Below, piece after piece: positions 32,804 to 45,915 of a stretch of 64,000 bases of DNA. Position 1 is the stretch's first letter. Each line of letters begins with the position of its first letter. The position numbers and the translations under genes are program-made. The DNA lies in the NCBI GenBank assembly GCA_036971475.1, contig JBAIZL010000005.1, forward strand, positions 248,731,823 to 248,795,822. The letters run 5' to 3'. Below the pieces are notes generated by a model. The model did no database searches. It was not told the origin of the DNA and saw nothing but the letters and a program-made list of their open reading frames with translations. Origin of the DNA: Prosapia bicincta. Taxonomy: Eukaryota; Arthropoda; Insecta; Hemiptera; Cercopidae.

Positions 32804-33534
32804 TAGGGATGGGCCGATTCCTAAAATTTTCGATTCCGATTCTAAAATTTTCCTTTCGATTCTTGATTCTTTAGTCGATTCTCGATTCTTTCAAGTTATA
32901 TTAGCTTACATGCTAGTTCTCTAATAATTAATTTAGTTAACATCTTGGTCACATGGCAAAACCTTTTAAAAGTTCTGTTTTAATGTAATAGGCTACACAA
33001 AACCTTCACCCGTAAGAGTGATATCTGTCTATAATACAATTTATTAGGGTTAAGTTTCGGAGGAATAATACAGTGTTTCTGTTATCCGTCTATTCGCTCA
33101 ACCGTCATGGCCACGGTTCCGACGGTGCCGGTTAATCGAGTTTTTACTGTACTTTTTTGTGTTTTGTTCTGACATTTAGTGAGTGAGAGAGAGAGAGGAG
33201 CAATGTCAAACGACCAGAAATGGTTACGATCTTGATTGCTGTTGCTTCATAAATAATAATATTTTCGTTTACTTTAATCATTTAATTCATTCAAATCAAC
33301 TAATACATAAATAAGACATAGTTCCTAATTAATTATTTTTCCACACAAATATAATAAATTTTGGTAATAAATTTTGTTTGGTAATAAATTACTCCACACG
33401 CATATTTTAATAGTTAACAAAATAGGAATCTGAATCGACGCTTTTATGAATGAAGAATCGAGTATCGACGATTCCTCGATACCACCTAGAATCGACGATT
33501 CCTGGAATCGAGAATCGGAATCGGCCCATCCCTA
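32804..33534. mobile_element. hAT-type MITE with perfect 8 bp target duplication
   Basis: The ends are TAGGGATGGGCCGATTCC and its inverse, GGAATCGGCCCATCCCTA. The flanks are GTCTTAAG on both sides (32796-32803 and 33535-33542), an exact 8 bp duplication as expected for hAT. Subterminal regions are rich in CGATTC words. No transposase. A 79 bp element is nested at 33071-33149. Confidence 0.92.
33071..33149. mobile_element. 79 bp pogo-type mini-MITE nested in the hAT-type MITE
   Basis: It is flanked by TA on both sides, begins CAGTGTTTCTGTTATCCG and ends CGGTTAATCGAGTTTTTACTG, the same CAGT...CCG ends in inverse order. It is more GC-rich than its surroundings. Confidence 0.55.
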
Positions 33535-33589
33535 GTCTTAAGGCAGTGGGTCTTATTTAAGTTTAAATAAGTCTTAAGACTGGGGAAAG

Positions 33590-34365
33590 TTTTTTTTTAT
33601 TTTCATTTTGTCAGAGTTCAAATACAGTAAAACACGACAAATTAATTTATTAAAAAAGATAATTTAGGTTAGTTACGGCTTGTTTGTACCTGATTATGAC
33701 GTGTGCTGCTATCTGTTAATTATTGTTCATTTAAAATTGTTATTAGTTTTATTAGTATTTTAATTGAACCTGTTACTTCTATAATGTAATGTAACACAAT
33801 TATTTCAATAATGGATCATTGTTATATATTGCTCATTTTATATTTGATTGTCTCGTACAGTAAATTGACACTGCTCTATAAATAATTTAAAACGTAAAAG
33901 AGATATTAAGAATTCATTGACACAAGTTAGTGAAAATTTCTAAAATTGTTATTATAGTTTGAAATTAACATTATTTTTACCATTTGCATGGTAAGCTCAG
34001 TTTATCAGATCTCAGTAGCATATATTCATTGTTAAAGTACTAAAAATGGGTTTATGGCTTTAATTTTTTGAGAAATGTTGAAAAATACTGATGAATTGCA
34101 TCGCCAGTTCATTTCTGGATGTGGTCAAAATGGTAAATGATTTGATAAAACATACAGAATTTAATAACATTCAATGAGGAATTTATATTAATAGTTATGT
34201 TGTCATAGAGGAAATTATCCAATTAACCTTCCAAAGGGCATCGACTCTATTGTTTCAATTATGTAAAATGTTTATTTTTTAAAAATCTTAGATGGTCAAA
34301 AAAGTTTTATTTGTAAATGAAAATCTATCATGAAACCAAATATTGAATTTATAGCAATTTTTATA
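33590..34365. other. No recognised gene
   Basis: AT-rich unique-looking sequence. A 9 bp-arm palindrome CTTATTTAAGTTTAAATAAG lies at 33553-33572, directly followed by another GTCTTAAG. Confidence 0.35.
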
Positions 34366-34367
34366 AT

Positions 34368-34420
34368 CGTGTGTGTGTGTGTGTGTTTGTGTGTGTGTGT
34401 GCGTGCATATGTGCGTGTGT

Positions 34421-34482
<62 letters not shown>

Positions 34483-34520
34483 ATATGTGCGTGTGTGTGT
34501 GAGTGTGTGTGTGTGTGTAC
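34368..34520. repeat. (GT)n microsatellite with variants
   Basis: GT repeats interrupted by two copies of GTGCATATGTGCGTG, suggesting an internal duplication. Open frames on both strands here are artefacts of the dinucleotide repeat. Confidence 0.97.
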
Positions 34521-34619
34521 TGGTGTCAACCTACATAATATTATTATAAAAAACTTCTTATTATCAGTAGTAATAATTCTACCTAATCTGTCTTCTTTAT
34601 ATTTATCCATTTATGCAAA

Positions 34620-35205
34620 CATTGAACAACTATATTTAGTAAGGACACCTTAAAGATTATTCAATGAATGATAGATACAAAAACATGCCTAAATGTGGAA
34701 GTAAACCATTAATTAATAAATAAGCAAAATTTAACACCATAAATAATCACACACTAAACAATAATCCAGGTCGCTATGATATTTAAACTTGGACTGGAAT
34801 AAAATAAACGATAAAGAATGAAATAGGATTACGTATTTTTGGAAAGATAAAGTAGTTTCTTGTCCAGCATTCCTTTTGATTTCAAGTCGTATTGTTTACA
34901 ACAACATATTATTATATGCAGGAAACTCTGTGCTATGACCCCTGGAAAGTAAAGACTTTGACTTATGCTCAGATAAAATAAAAAACTATTTTCCCAGGAA
35001 AAGTTCGTCATTGTTCTCTCTAAGTGTACATTTAAAAACAGATTATGTAGAACATAAGAGAAAGACTAAACAGAATATTATACTTCAAGTGAGAATAAGG
35101 GGATTTTTGTGGCAAATAATAACGTTGGTACATCACTATTCACCTGATAAGTAACATGGACTAGAATCACTGTAGTTAATTACATACTTTTTCAATTCCC
35201 TCTAT
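34620..35205. other. No recognised gene
   Basis: No element ends, long frames or tandem repeats were found between the microsatellite and the next family D copy. Confidence 0.4.
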
Positions 35206-35206
35206 C

Positions 35207-35932
35207 AGCTCACACTCTCCTTTTATATATCTTGTACAAATATTCAAACTTTAATAAAATATTTTTTCTTCATTCAGTCAATTTCAAATGCATTTCTTTT
35301 AACCTATATTAGATGACAATTGAGGTTAATACAGTTTTTTTCAAATATGTATTTAATAATAAATGATATAAATTTGGACGGGTCTAGATCGTATTTGAAC
35401 TAAGTATCTTCATGTTCGAAGTCTATCATAATGGCACAAAGCTAACTTTCCCATAGCTAGAAATATATTTGTCAAAGATATATATAATTTTTGTGTGTGC
35501 CCACTTCTGGTTGTAGAAATCTCCATTACACAACCTTAAATTGTTGCCATGGCTACGACACAATATAAAAAATGCTTTAGGATTGAAAATGAATAGAAAG
35601 AAAAATATAAACAAACAAACTGGATTAACAGCAATTAACCTTGCTTCGCAAACAGACAACGTGAAATGAAAGCGAAAAAAATACAACACAATGCAAGCTA
35701 TAAAAAAAGCATATAAATAGTAAGAAAAAAAGTTATAGTCGAACACCATACATAGAAGGGAAAATGGAAAATTGCATGGATATTCGTTTTTTATTTTCCC
35801 ACTTAATATTCTTATCAAAAATTTGTATATACGTATTTATATTAATTGTAATTATAAAATAGAAAAAGCTGAAATCAAATTTTCTTTGTTGATTTGAGAA
35901 GGAATTTACTTTTTAAAAAATATTTTTACTAC
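35207..35932 (-). repeat. Dispersed repeat family D, copy 2
   Basis: It carries all family blocks in the same order and orientation as copy 1, from CAGCTCACACTCTCC through the tRNA-like block (TTTGAACTAAGTATCTTC, 35394-35411) and GTTGCCATGGCTACGACA to ATTAATTGTAATTATAAAAT and a TTGTTGATTTGAGAAGGAAT end. A 130-codon minus-strand frame (35818-35426) spans it, but the same region in other copies is interrupted. Confidence 0.75.
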
Positions 35933-36330
35933 TGCAGTACAAAATGTTCTACTGACAAAACTTTTATTGACAGAAACACAAAATTATTGCTATTGAGACT
36001 GGTGAAATGTATTTGAAATTCAGACTTTTTAAGAACCTGAAGAACTCGCCAAATTCGTTGGAAATAACTTTGCCAAAATTTGATAAATTTATAAAATGAA
36101 TGTCACAAATTTTGTAAAATGTTTTATGTGCCAAATTAAATTGTCAGGAATTATTTCAGATCAGGAGAATAATAGATTGTTTTTGTTGAATATGCTTTAT
36201 ATCTAAACCCAACTTTCTGGTGTTTATGTTAAATCTTAGTATATAGATAGCAAGTTTAACCTAGTTTCCAACAAGTTGATCTATCTTTATTAACATAGAA
36301 ATTATAACTTTAGACATGTAAATAAGTGAC

Positions 36331-36410
36331 AGAAATGTTTAATGCTGTAACAAAAAAATTATTGCAAAATAGAAATGTTTAATGCTGTAACAAAAAAATT
36401 ATTGCAAAAT
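36331..36410 (+). repeat. Perfect 2 x 40 bp tandem duplication
   Basis: AGAAATGTTTAATGCTGTAA and the next 20 bases are repeated exactly once. No element ends surround it. Confidence 0.95.
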
Positions 36411-37549
36411 CAATTTACAAAGTAAACTTCAGAATTTGCCGTTCATTTTACTTTGAAAATTTTATGACTTAGTTGGATGTAATTTTAGCAAATATTTTGG
36501 TATAATTTGAGCTAAATATGAAATTTATGAAATATAAAACTTTCCTGAAATTGAAAATGAAACATGTTTCATGAAACAGTTATTCTGTGCATCATAAGTG
36601 TAAGTGTTACTTTTTAGTTTTATTTTCTTAATGTTTCTTAAGTTATCAAAAGTAAATAATAAAATATTAAAAAATAACATTCTCCTGTGTTACACAAAAA
36701 CATAAACACAATATCTTTCCAGATATTTTTATATTAGGAACAGAAGAGTAGTTACATCAGATAACTAAACTTTCAACTTGTCAAATGTCGTATTTGTTAT
36801 TTTACAAGTAATGAAATTAAAATAAGATTGAAATCTGTGATATTGGTAGGTAAGAATAAATCTTACTAAAGGCAATTATAAATATTTATCTACCCACTTT
36901 ACTATTTTGATTTTAAATGCATTATATTTATATATGCTTCAATTGATAAACGGTATATATGTTTATACAAAATTATTTATTATATTTTTATAAATAGTAC
37001 AGAATAATATTTTTATTTCTGAAGCCTTTAAAAACAAAAAACTTTCGCTAAAATAAGATACACTTGAGTCTGGCTAGTTCGAACATGGGTAATCCAAACA
37101 AGTTTGGAAATCTTTAGTAAAATAGAAAAGATTATGGGATGTGTAAATAATATTGTAAAGAAATGAAAAAAGGTACCGTAATTTATTGAGGCATACAAAT
37201 GTTTTGTTTAATGTCTACAGACTAAATTATATCATTTGGTCTGTAGCACGAAAATCCTATCGTCCCATGTGACAGCCAATACAAAGGCTTATATTAACAA
37301 GCACCCAACTAACTCGTTTATATCAAAAAAATACAGACAGTATAAAAATTATTATAACAGAGACAAAATAGCATTTAAGTTCCATACACAGTACAGAATA
37401 TTTACAAACGAACCCATTACTTGTGACACATTTACGTCTTTTGTGATTAATGTCATTTAGAGTAAACCTAGTAAAACTTGATCATTCAAAACAGAAACTG
37501 CCGCAGTGGCACGAAGGAATAAACAAGGGTGTCAACTGTATTTTAACTA

Positions 37550-37955
37550 ACACTTTTACATTAGTTTATGACTATCCGACTTTAAATTTGTAAAAACTCT
37601 GAGACAGAATGTTTTCGATCACTCTGTGGTGATCTTCATCAGCACCTTCTGCTTGGAGTTGTTAAATTAAGTGGTGACGGTTTTAAAGGCAGGTTTTCGA
37701 TAGTATCAAAGAGTATGTGTGATATGTGTTGGGTTTGTTTGTTTAATATGTTTGTAAATGAACAAACCCAATACAAATCACATCTACTCGTTGATACTAT
37801 CGAAAACCTGCCATTAAAAATCTAACAACTCCAAGCAGAAGACACTGATAAAGATCGCCATTGAGTGATCAAAAACGTTCTGTCTCTGTAAGTTTTTACA
37901 AATTTACAAAATTTAAAGTTCAGATAGTCATAAACTAATGTAAAAGTAATAATTA
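37550..37955. repeat. Inverted pair of PLE tails, related to the 27 kb pair
   Basis: The arms share GACTATC, TTTGTAAAAAC, CTGAGACAGAA, the hammerhead-like block, CAAGCAGAAG and GGCAGGTTTTCGATAGTATC with the 27 kb locus, but the coding C-terminal part is missing at the centre, which is about TGTTTGTAAATGAACAAACC. The outer limits are the inverse words ACATTAGTTTATGACTATC and GATAGTCATAAACTAATGT, identical over 19 bp. Confidence 0.8.
37612..37643 (-). ncRNA. Hammerhead-ribozyme-like core, best-preserved sequence
   Basis: On the minus strand it reads CTGATGA, A, GATCAC, CACAGA loop, GTGATC, GAAA. Both catalytic words are exact and the 6 bp stem is perfect; one unpaired A lies between the first word and the stem, which a textbook hammerhead lacks. 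Stem III and stem I could not be set with confidence. The opposite arm has a decayed version at 37845 (CTGATAA, a stem with one G-U pair, AAAA). Confidence 0.42.
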
Positions 37956-38375
37956 AGTTTCACCGAACATAATGAACAACAAAATACAAGTGTATTTTAA
38001 CGTCATTGGCCTTCGAATAACTGAGAGACCAAATGTCCCACATTACGTCAGGCATGTCTATAGGCAGATACAAATATATCAAGCCATTAAAATGAACCAC
38101 TGATTTGTCAGAGGAATAAAAGTAAAACACAGTGTCCGTCAGTCCATTTCAACTACCTCATATGTGGGTCGTCAGTCGAGGAAAAGATGCCGACAGCGCA
38201 TGTGTAAACGGATTATTGAAGCTTGTTTTAGTGCATTATTCGTTCATATTACAACACTACGAATTCATCAATATGCTTTTTTCTCCATTATTTACAATAT
38301 TTCGGCTAATCTGAATAATTAGCTAATCCGATAAGCGTTCGGTCCCAATTAGTTTTGATTAACCGGACTCAAGAG

Positions 38376-41190
38376 TACTTATATTTGTTAAACCTTAAAC
38401 AATTTGTTTTTTTAAATAAAAACTGCAAGTTTTTAAACATTAAGTTTAAATTTAATACTCAATTATGTATACACATACAAATTTATAAAATTATCAAACC
38501 TGCAACATTATTTTAGTTTTTTTACAATATCTAACCATGCATCTGACAGCCTCAGAAGGATGACAGTTTGAGAATACCTTGATATCATATTCCCTAAACA
38601 GAGACCAAATATTCCACTGGACTGAAGATGTTTCTCAGTGTGTGATGTTTGAATTACTTCTCCACTTTTTCTCTGAATCTATACACCTGTTTTTAGAACC
38701 CGTGTGGAACATAGAATTCTGCTATCAAGATGTATTCATTGTCAGTACCTGATAAAGAATCTGCAAAAGATACATTGTCTAGTATTTTGTTTGCAGATAA
38801 AGACTGTGCTTTTTTTCTGTTAATATAAACAAATATCATAAAAAGCTATGTATATGAGCAATTAATAACAGTTTAGCATATTAAAAACAAAGAATTGCAA
38901 ATGATCACTCAACTGAGCAACTCAAAATGGTATCAGCTGTTAACTTTTTATCTTATGTATAATTGTTTTAACTATTAAATATTTAAAGTGTCAATTCTAT
39001 GTTATTAATTATATATAGACTGGTTGTATGAATTTATTCACACAAACTACTATTCAACTAAGTAAATCATTGCAGCAGAAAAGGGTAATACTAGCAGCAC
39101 AGTTGCGGAAGTGCATATATTTTCTGCCTGCAATGTTTACCTGGTCAATACCATGTTAAAATAACTTCATAATTTCAGTGCTCTGGATTTGATCATTTTA
39201 TCAACACTTTAATTCTGACTTTTAGTTCATGACTATCGTTGTTTGTAGGGTTAATATTTAAGAAGTGGATATTCCACTGCTCTCATGTAGTGCTCTAAAA
39301 TTAAACATTCAGCTAGAATAAATATAAAAATGTCGGTCACAAGAATAATTTTTGTAATGACCTAGAACTGTTAGCATTCTGTATTTTCCGAGCATGAATA
39401 AAAACAATATAAAGATTTAGAATTAAGAAAATTTCTTAAATCAAAACAATATAAATATGATACTCAAATTACAAAAAAGTCAGTTTTATAAATAAAAATA
39501 AATAAATTTCGTCTTCCATTAAAAAATACATTTTCCTTAAACAAAATGATAACATTGTTAACTTTAAAACTGCATGTATTCATTTTCTTGAATGGAAATT
39601 GCATTAAAAAGTGTTGCCACTTTAAAATTTATTAAAAATGTCTTAACAGTAAGTTTTCTGTGTTAAAATATTTCTGTTTGTAAAATTCTAGAATTTCCAA
39701 TAATATTCTAAAATGATTTTTCCACTAGTTTTTATGATTTTTTTTTATTGATAATAAATAGAAAAGTTTACAGAAATCATAGAAATGTCACCTAATTCTT
39801 TTTGGATTGCTAGTATTTCATTTTTAAAACCATTGTATCAACACATTTGGGGTACTTCTGTGTAAACACGCTACAGCTAAAAAAAAAGCCTCCTATATCT
39901 AGGTTGTATCATTTACTGAGTCTGAAACAAGTATCATATTTGTCCTGCATAGAAACATATTTTAATGCAATCTTCCATTTTTAGATCACAAATTAATACA
40001 AGTATGTAAAATTTGACTCATTTTTAGTATTTTGTGAAAGGAAAACTAATGCTTTTACTGTCCATAATGCATGATCAGTACTAGATGTTTTTATCCATTG
40101 ATTATTGACAGTTCTCGAGTTAATATGTACTGCAGGTTAGTCTCCTCTTGCACTTGAATATTGGCAGTAAATAAAGAAAAAGTCAGATGGTTTTATTTGA
40201 AAATTCACTGTAGAAAAAACCTAATGAAACAACCATTTTAACATTAAAATAAGAGCTCAACATTTGTCAAAAAATGCATGATTCATTTTTTCGGATTGTG
40301 TTCTTAATTCTAACTTCCAGAATCTACTAGACACCACTTGAACAAAGCATTAGATCAACTGCAAACTGCCTGATACTATTTATCTCTTGTACATCATGGC
40401 AGATTTATTAACGCAATATAATTCAAAGAAAATTGTTTTATATCTTCAGATTTCTTACCAGTTGTTTACATGTAATAAAACATATATTGTTTAAGAAAAA
40501 GAATTTTTCTTAAAAACCTTGCTGAAAACATATATTTTTTTGTTTGTTAAGAAGACAATTTTTAATTTACATTATTATTGAGAGAATAATTTTTTAATTT
40601 GATCAAATTGAGAGAGCATTTTTTGTTTTCAAAAACTTTACAACTTGCGGAAAACCCAAAATTTACTATATGTAAGATCATGCAGCTACTATTATCATTC
40701 AGTATTAGTTATTATATTAAACTTTGAAAATATGTTTTAAGGAGAAATATATATTTTAAAATTAATGTAGTTTTAAATAGATTAACAAATTTGTAATGCT
40801 TTATTGTTAACAATTGAGACAAAATTTTACTTCAGACCAATTATTTTACTATGTGTATATACAGTTCTTATGTTTATTGATTTCATTCAATGTAGTAAGA
40901 TGGTCATGTTGAAATGATGTGTAGAGACTCTTGTTATATTCATTAATTAAGTCATTTTGTTGAGAAACAAAATTTAAGTTTTATGAAATTTTGTATATTT
41001 TTAATTAATTCATAGAATTTATTTTGATTGGATGAAAGTAAAGTATGAAAATAAAAAAGAGGTGAATTATGTGTACCTGAAATTTATTTCATTTAGCATT
41101 GACCGGTTCTTATTCATATTTTCAATTTAACATACAAAATATTCATACTGAATATAAATGTTATACTAAGATATTTGTGTTTCTTTTTTA
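38376..41190. other. No recognised gene
   Basis: Almost 3 kb of AT-rich sequence. I found no open frame with recognisable content, no paired element ends and no tandem repeat. Confidence 0.4.
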
Positions 41191-41199
41191 ATATCACCT

Positions 41200-42055
41200 G
41201 AAAACCATCGGAGATTAGCATGAGGAACAAAGAGTGTTTCAGCAAAGCAGGAACAAAAATAAAATCTGTAGATATACGAGGAAACAAAGGTGTTATAAGG
41301 TAAGGTATGAACATGAATCCAGGAATGTAGGAACAAAAATAAGATCTGTAGGGATATGAAAGAACATGGGTGCACAACGGTAAGGTATGAATAGCAATGT
41401 AGGAACAAAAATAAGATCTGTAGGGATATGAAATAACAAGGGTAATAAAAGTAAGGTATGAACATGAATGTGGGAACAAAAATATGATCTGTAGGGATAT
41501 GAAAAAACCAGGGATATATAAGGTAAGGTTTGAATATGAATGTTGGAACAAAAACAAGATCTGTAGGGATATGAAAGAACAAGTTTGTTATAAGGTAAAG
41601 TATGAACATGAATCCAGGGTTGTGGGATCAAAAATAAGATCTGTAGGGATATGAAAGAACAAGGGTGTTTTGAGGTAAGGTATGAATCTAAATCCAGGAA
41701 TGTAGGAAAATAATAAGATATTTAGGTATATGAAAGAACAAGGATGTTATAAGATAAGGTATGACAAAGAATGAAGGTGCGAAAATAAGATTGGTAGATA
41801 TATTGAAGAACAAGGGTGTTATAAGGTAAGGTATAAACATAAATCCAGGAATGTAGAAACAAAAATAAGATCTGTAGGGCTATGAATGAACAAGGGTGCT
41901 ATAAGGTAAGGAATGTAGAAAAAAATAAGTTCTGTAAGGATAAAAGAACACAGGTGTTATACGTTAAGGTATGGACATGAATGTAGGAACAAATATAAGA
42001 TCTGTAGGGATATTAAAGGACAAGGGTAGTATAAGGTAAAGTATGAACATGAATC
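41200..42055. repeat. Minisatellite, 72-80 bp units, about 12 copies
   Basis: Units contain AAGGTATGAACATGAAT, GTAGGAACAAAAATAAGATC and TGTAGGGATATGAAAGAACA. The GATCTGTAGG word recurs at steps of 71-72 bp, later 80 bp, and units become degenerate towards 42 kb. All three minus-strand frames are open over 110-147 codons in the first half because the unit is close to a multiple of three and lacks stops; this is no evidence for a gene. Confidence 0.92.
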
Positions 42056-42059
42056 CCTT

Positions 42060-43027
42060 GGTAGTGAGGTAGAAGTGCATCATACCCCCTCTGGATAGAA
42101 TCACTTCATTGAAATAAACCTATTCTCTGCCATTCAGAGAGATGTATATTAGCTGCCTTTACTTAAATGGGTGTTTCATGAGTCTAACATAACAGTATCT
42201 TCCACTGTACACACTTTTATACTCAAATCCACTCATATTGTTTTATAATCCAATAAATATCACAATTTTATACATATGAGTACTAACACAGAGTATTGAG
42301 TTTTTTGACCGGTCAGAACTATTGTTCATTGGGGGCGCTGAAAGGATGTGAGCTTCACAGACTCTGATCTTGGATGGTGATGTGAGTGTGCTCTGTCTAA
42401 GATGTATGCATACTCACTGGTCCACTAACCACTTCAACCCTTGGTTAAGTAAAACTCCAGAATGTGTGTATTTGAATCTCATATGATTTTCTATGAGTGT
42501 GTAGATGTGTGGGTCTGTAGGTGTATGTTTGATAGCTGTGAACGTCTATCCGTGTTATGTGGTTTGTGTGTGCATGTAAATGTTTGTGTTTAGGTGTGTG
42601 AGAGAGTGGTGAGAACACTATTGGGATTGGTCACTCATTAATTATGCTTTTAATTAGGAAGGGGGTGTCCCCATTTTCCAGGCCTTTACACAGCATTTAC
42701 ATTATTTTGTCTTTAAAATCTGTTCAGGTGTAGAGTATTTCTTTGAACACGTATTTTAAATTACTATCTAGGTACAGATAAAACAGTAATTTTATTTATT
42801 GAATATTATTAAAAATCTTGACATATGTATTCCCCACATAATTGAAAGCTTGGCATGATTAATAAAACAAAAAATAAATATTAGTTGCACATTGATACCT
42901 GTTAATTTATTTACCATTGGCTGGTAATTGATAAGACTGACATCAAGTTAGTAAGTTTTCTAGATATATAATATTAGTCATTGCATATTCTTTCCCTTCT
43001 AACCTTTACTTGGTTCGTTTGTTGTTG

Positions 43028-43065
<38 letters not shown>

Positions 43066-43080
43066 TATATAATATAAATA
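42060..43080. other. No recognised gene; short (ATT)n and (TA)n at the end
   Basis: A TG-rich stretch runs from about 42480 to 42610, and GTTGTT, (ATT)n and (TA)n tracts at 43020-43075. No element ends found. Confidence 0.4.
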
Positions 43081-43082
43081 TA

Positions 43083-43250
43083 TCTTGTTCAAGTTTTCAA
43101 TTGTTTATAAAATACGTTTTCCTCATCCTCTCAAGTTCAGATACATTTTTTTAAACTTGTATTAGACACTTCATGTTGATACAGTTGTATCATATATTTA
43201 TTCGTTAATTAAATTTAATTAATTATGTTTAATTTTGATATAGGAGGAAA
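43083..43250 (-). repeat. Family D fragment
   Basis: Only the terminal 170 bp of family D is present (CTTGTTCAAGTTTTCAATTG, AAAATACGTTTTCC, GTATTAGACACTTCATGTTG), ending in an AATTAAATTTAATTAATTA stretch. It begins beside a (TA)n tract. Confidence 0.6.
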
Positions 43251-44455
43251 AACTTGTCCCTCAACCACACTGGGTCATTTCTTATGTACTCTATTACCAA
43301 AAATTTAACCGTTCCTGTACTGTACCTTTAACAGAAGTTTAGTATCCCTCCAAAAATGACTGTTGAAAACACCCCTCTCTGTGCCGTGAGCTGTGTATAT
43401 CACTACAACTAAACTGAAAAACCCGAAATTAATTTTAATGATTTAATAAACACATTTATCTGATGTTTCAAAAGAATACAACTTGGCCAACTTACATCCT
43501 TAAGTTATGAGTTAACATGCTATTATTTTAATTGAAGTTAAAACCTTGTGACCAAAGTGTCGTGCGTACAATTAGAAAATAGACGTTTTACAATAATTAA
43601 GATATCGTACTAGCTAATCGAATAAGTTAGCTGAGCTTACAAATAAATAAAACTTATAGCATTAAGTTAATTTATAACACAAAGTTCAATTATACAATAA
43701 CAAAATATAATTTACAAAATAAAGATTTCAACCCTAGACACTGGCTTGCCTAGCCTTGTGTGTTCTGGAAAATAAGACAGCTAAATTTATTCTCTAAAAT
43801 AGATTCTATGTTATCATATACGTAGATTCTAGTGTTGTCAAATTTAACTGGTCGTCTAACTTATCAAGTAGTCATAGTCATATTCTTCCATCCTTATCTT
43901 CACTCTAATTTACTTGGTGAAATTTTCTTCAGTGTTTTTCTGAGGGAACAATTTTGTAACAAATGATAAATTATTTTCATTCGAGATTATTTCTCTGACT
44001 ATCCCCCAAACTTCAATAAATACCTTTAAAATTCTATTTACTCTTATTTCTATACTTGTGGGACTGTTGTTTATTTTAATTTTACTAACGGAAGTACTTT
44101 TGGTTTATGATTTTTTATAATTAGAATGTTTACGCAGTTGAAAGCAGGATGTAAAGTACATTGCCATAGTTTTTTTCTATTTCCAGTAACCGTAGATCAT
44201 TCTCTCCTATCCTTAAGGTACTAGCTGACTCCTCTTAACCTTCTTTAAAGAAGTGTAACAGGTAGACATCTCCTTGCGCCTCCGATAGAGAGTAAGGGTT
44301 ACTTCATTACACAACCATGCTTATCCTCTACCAAGGGGCTCTTTGACCCTAGCTTAAACTAACTTTATTCACAATCCCTTTAAATCCTGTAACAATCACA
44401 CAGGCTGCTCTCCTTAAAACAACAAAAAAAGTATACTTATATCTTTAGACTCTTT
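43250..44455. other. No recognised gene
   Basis: Two moderately GC-rich patches (about 43250-43400 and 44240-44410) stand out of the AT-rich background, but I could not match them to coding sequence or element ends. Confidence 0.35.
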
Positions 44456-45092
44456 AGTAGCTCACACTCTCCTGGTATATCTTGAACAAATTTTCAATTG
44501 TTATTAAAATACATATTTATTCATCCAATCAAGTTCAAATACATTTTTTTTTAACTAATAGTGGATGACAATAATTTATGTCAGTACAGGTTTTTTAACA
44601 ATATTTATAAAATAATTAAATTATAAAACTTTGAGGCTCTAGGTCTGATTCGAACTGAGTATCATCATGTTCAAAGTCTAGCGTTTTGGCACAGAGCCAA
44701 CTTTCCATAGCTAGAAATTAACTTCTCAAAGATGCATATGATAAAAATCTGAAGTTGTTGGCATGGCTACCCCACAATATAAATAATGCTCTAGGATTAA
44801 TAATCAATGAAAAGAATAAAATTAACAATCAAATTGGATTAATGTTATCGAACCTTGCTTCACAAATAGACAATGCAATTGGAAAGCAAAAAGAAACTAC
44901 AACACAATGTAAGCGACAAAAAAAGAAAGCATATAAATATTAAATATAAATAATAGTCTAACATTATACATAGAAAAGAAAATGAAAATTTTGCTACTTA
45001 TGTTGTTATTCTGACATATCCATACATATATATCTATATATATATATATAATACACATACAAGAATTATAATTGAATTTACAATTCAAAGCT

Positions 45093-45123
45093 TTTCATTG
45101 GCTAACAGTACCAACATCATCAG
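45093..45123 (-). ncRNA. Hammerhead-ribozyme-like core in PLE tail (- arm)
   Basis: The mirror of the motif at 46716-46746 keeps CTGATGA, the same stem and GAAA unchanged although the arms differ elsewhere, including an about 25 bp indel. Conservation against a diverging background hints at constraint in the source element. Confidence 0.4.
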
Positions 45124-45279
45124 GAATATTAAACAATTAAAATTAACATATGTGCAAATTAGATCAAATAAATAGCTATGCCAAATCAATATTTTGCTGC
45201 CCCAACATTACAAACACTGGATATATTATCAAATTTAGATTTTACTTGTATTTTTTCATTTATCAACTCATTATTAGTA

Positions 45280-45915
45280 TTATATTTATGTATTTCTTAA
45301 GCTTCATAAATGTTCATTCTCAGGCCTTTGTTAAGTTCTTTTACAAGTATCATATTATCTATATTGGGAAATATGTTATTATTATTAATACAAAGACTAG
45401 CAAAATTTGGTTTATAAATTTCTGGCTTTTTATATGCATTAAAATGCTCTTTATATCTATCTTTAGGTTTTTTTTTTAGTTTGTCCTATATAAACTTTAT
45501 TACAATAATCACATTCTAATTTATATACACCGGTTTTTTCATGCATATTAATAATATTATTATTATTCATTATATTTATTAATTTATTATTAGTATTATA
45601 TGCGAATTTTATGTTGCTACCTTTAAACAATTTTGTGATATTTTTTACTTCATTACCAAAAAATGTAAATGAAGTCCATATGACATTTTCATCATTACTT
45701 TTGTAAATTAGATTATTATTTTGTTTCTTTAAAATATTATAATTAAGTTTATCAACAGTTTTCTTTTTATAGCCATTCTCAATTGCAATTTGATAGATAA
45801 TGTTTTTCTCTCTTATTTTGTTTTTATTATTCATAGGTATTTTATGTAATCTATATGATAAATTGTATAATGCAGCCATTTTTTGATTATACGGATGGTT
45901 AGAATTATTAGGCAT
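45280..45915 (-). pseudogene. PLE linker and GIY-YIG fragment
   Basis: From 45915 the minus-strand frame encodes 150 residues: a basic region (NHPYNQKMAALYNLSYRLHK) typical of the PLE thumb, then WTSFTFFGNEVKNITKLF and [21 protein letters not shown], the GIY-YIG core with its CxxC. A frame change at about 45470 in an A-rich run separates it from the rest of the domain (DRYKEHFNAYKKPEIYK-like and EALEIHKYNTNNE-like readings) down to about 45280. The RT fragment at 46014-46262 lies upstream in the same orientation. Confidence 0.85.

Larger units (their letters stand above)
37061..38375. mobile_element. pogo-like element carrying a PLE inverted pair
   Basis: It is flanked by TA. The ends are CACTTGAGTCTGGCTAGTTC and, from the right, CTCTTGAGTCCGGTTAATC. 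No transposase was recognised; the short frames inside match nothing I know. About 400 bp of the interior is the PLE inverted pair at 37550-37955, so the retroelement landed in the transposon. Confidence 0.65.

Noticed and set aside
34296..34653. Open frames of about 105 codons on both strands
   Set aside because: They are produced by the (GT)n microsatellite; the Val-Cys and His-Thr products have no protein character.
41114..41631. Three overlapping minus-strand frames of 112-147 codons
   Set aside because: They read the same 72 bp minisatellite in three frames. Absence of stops follows from the unit, not from selection.
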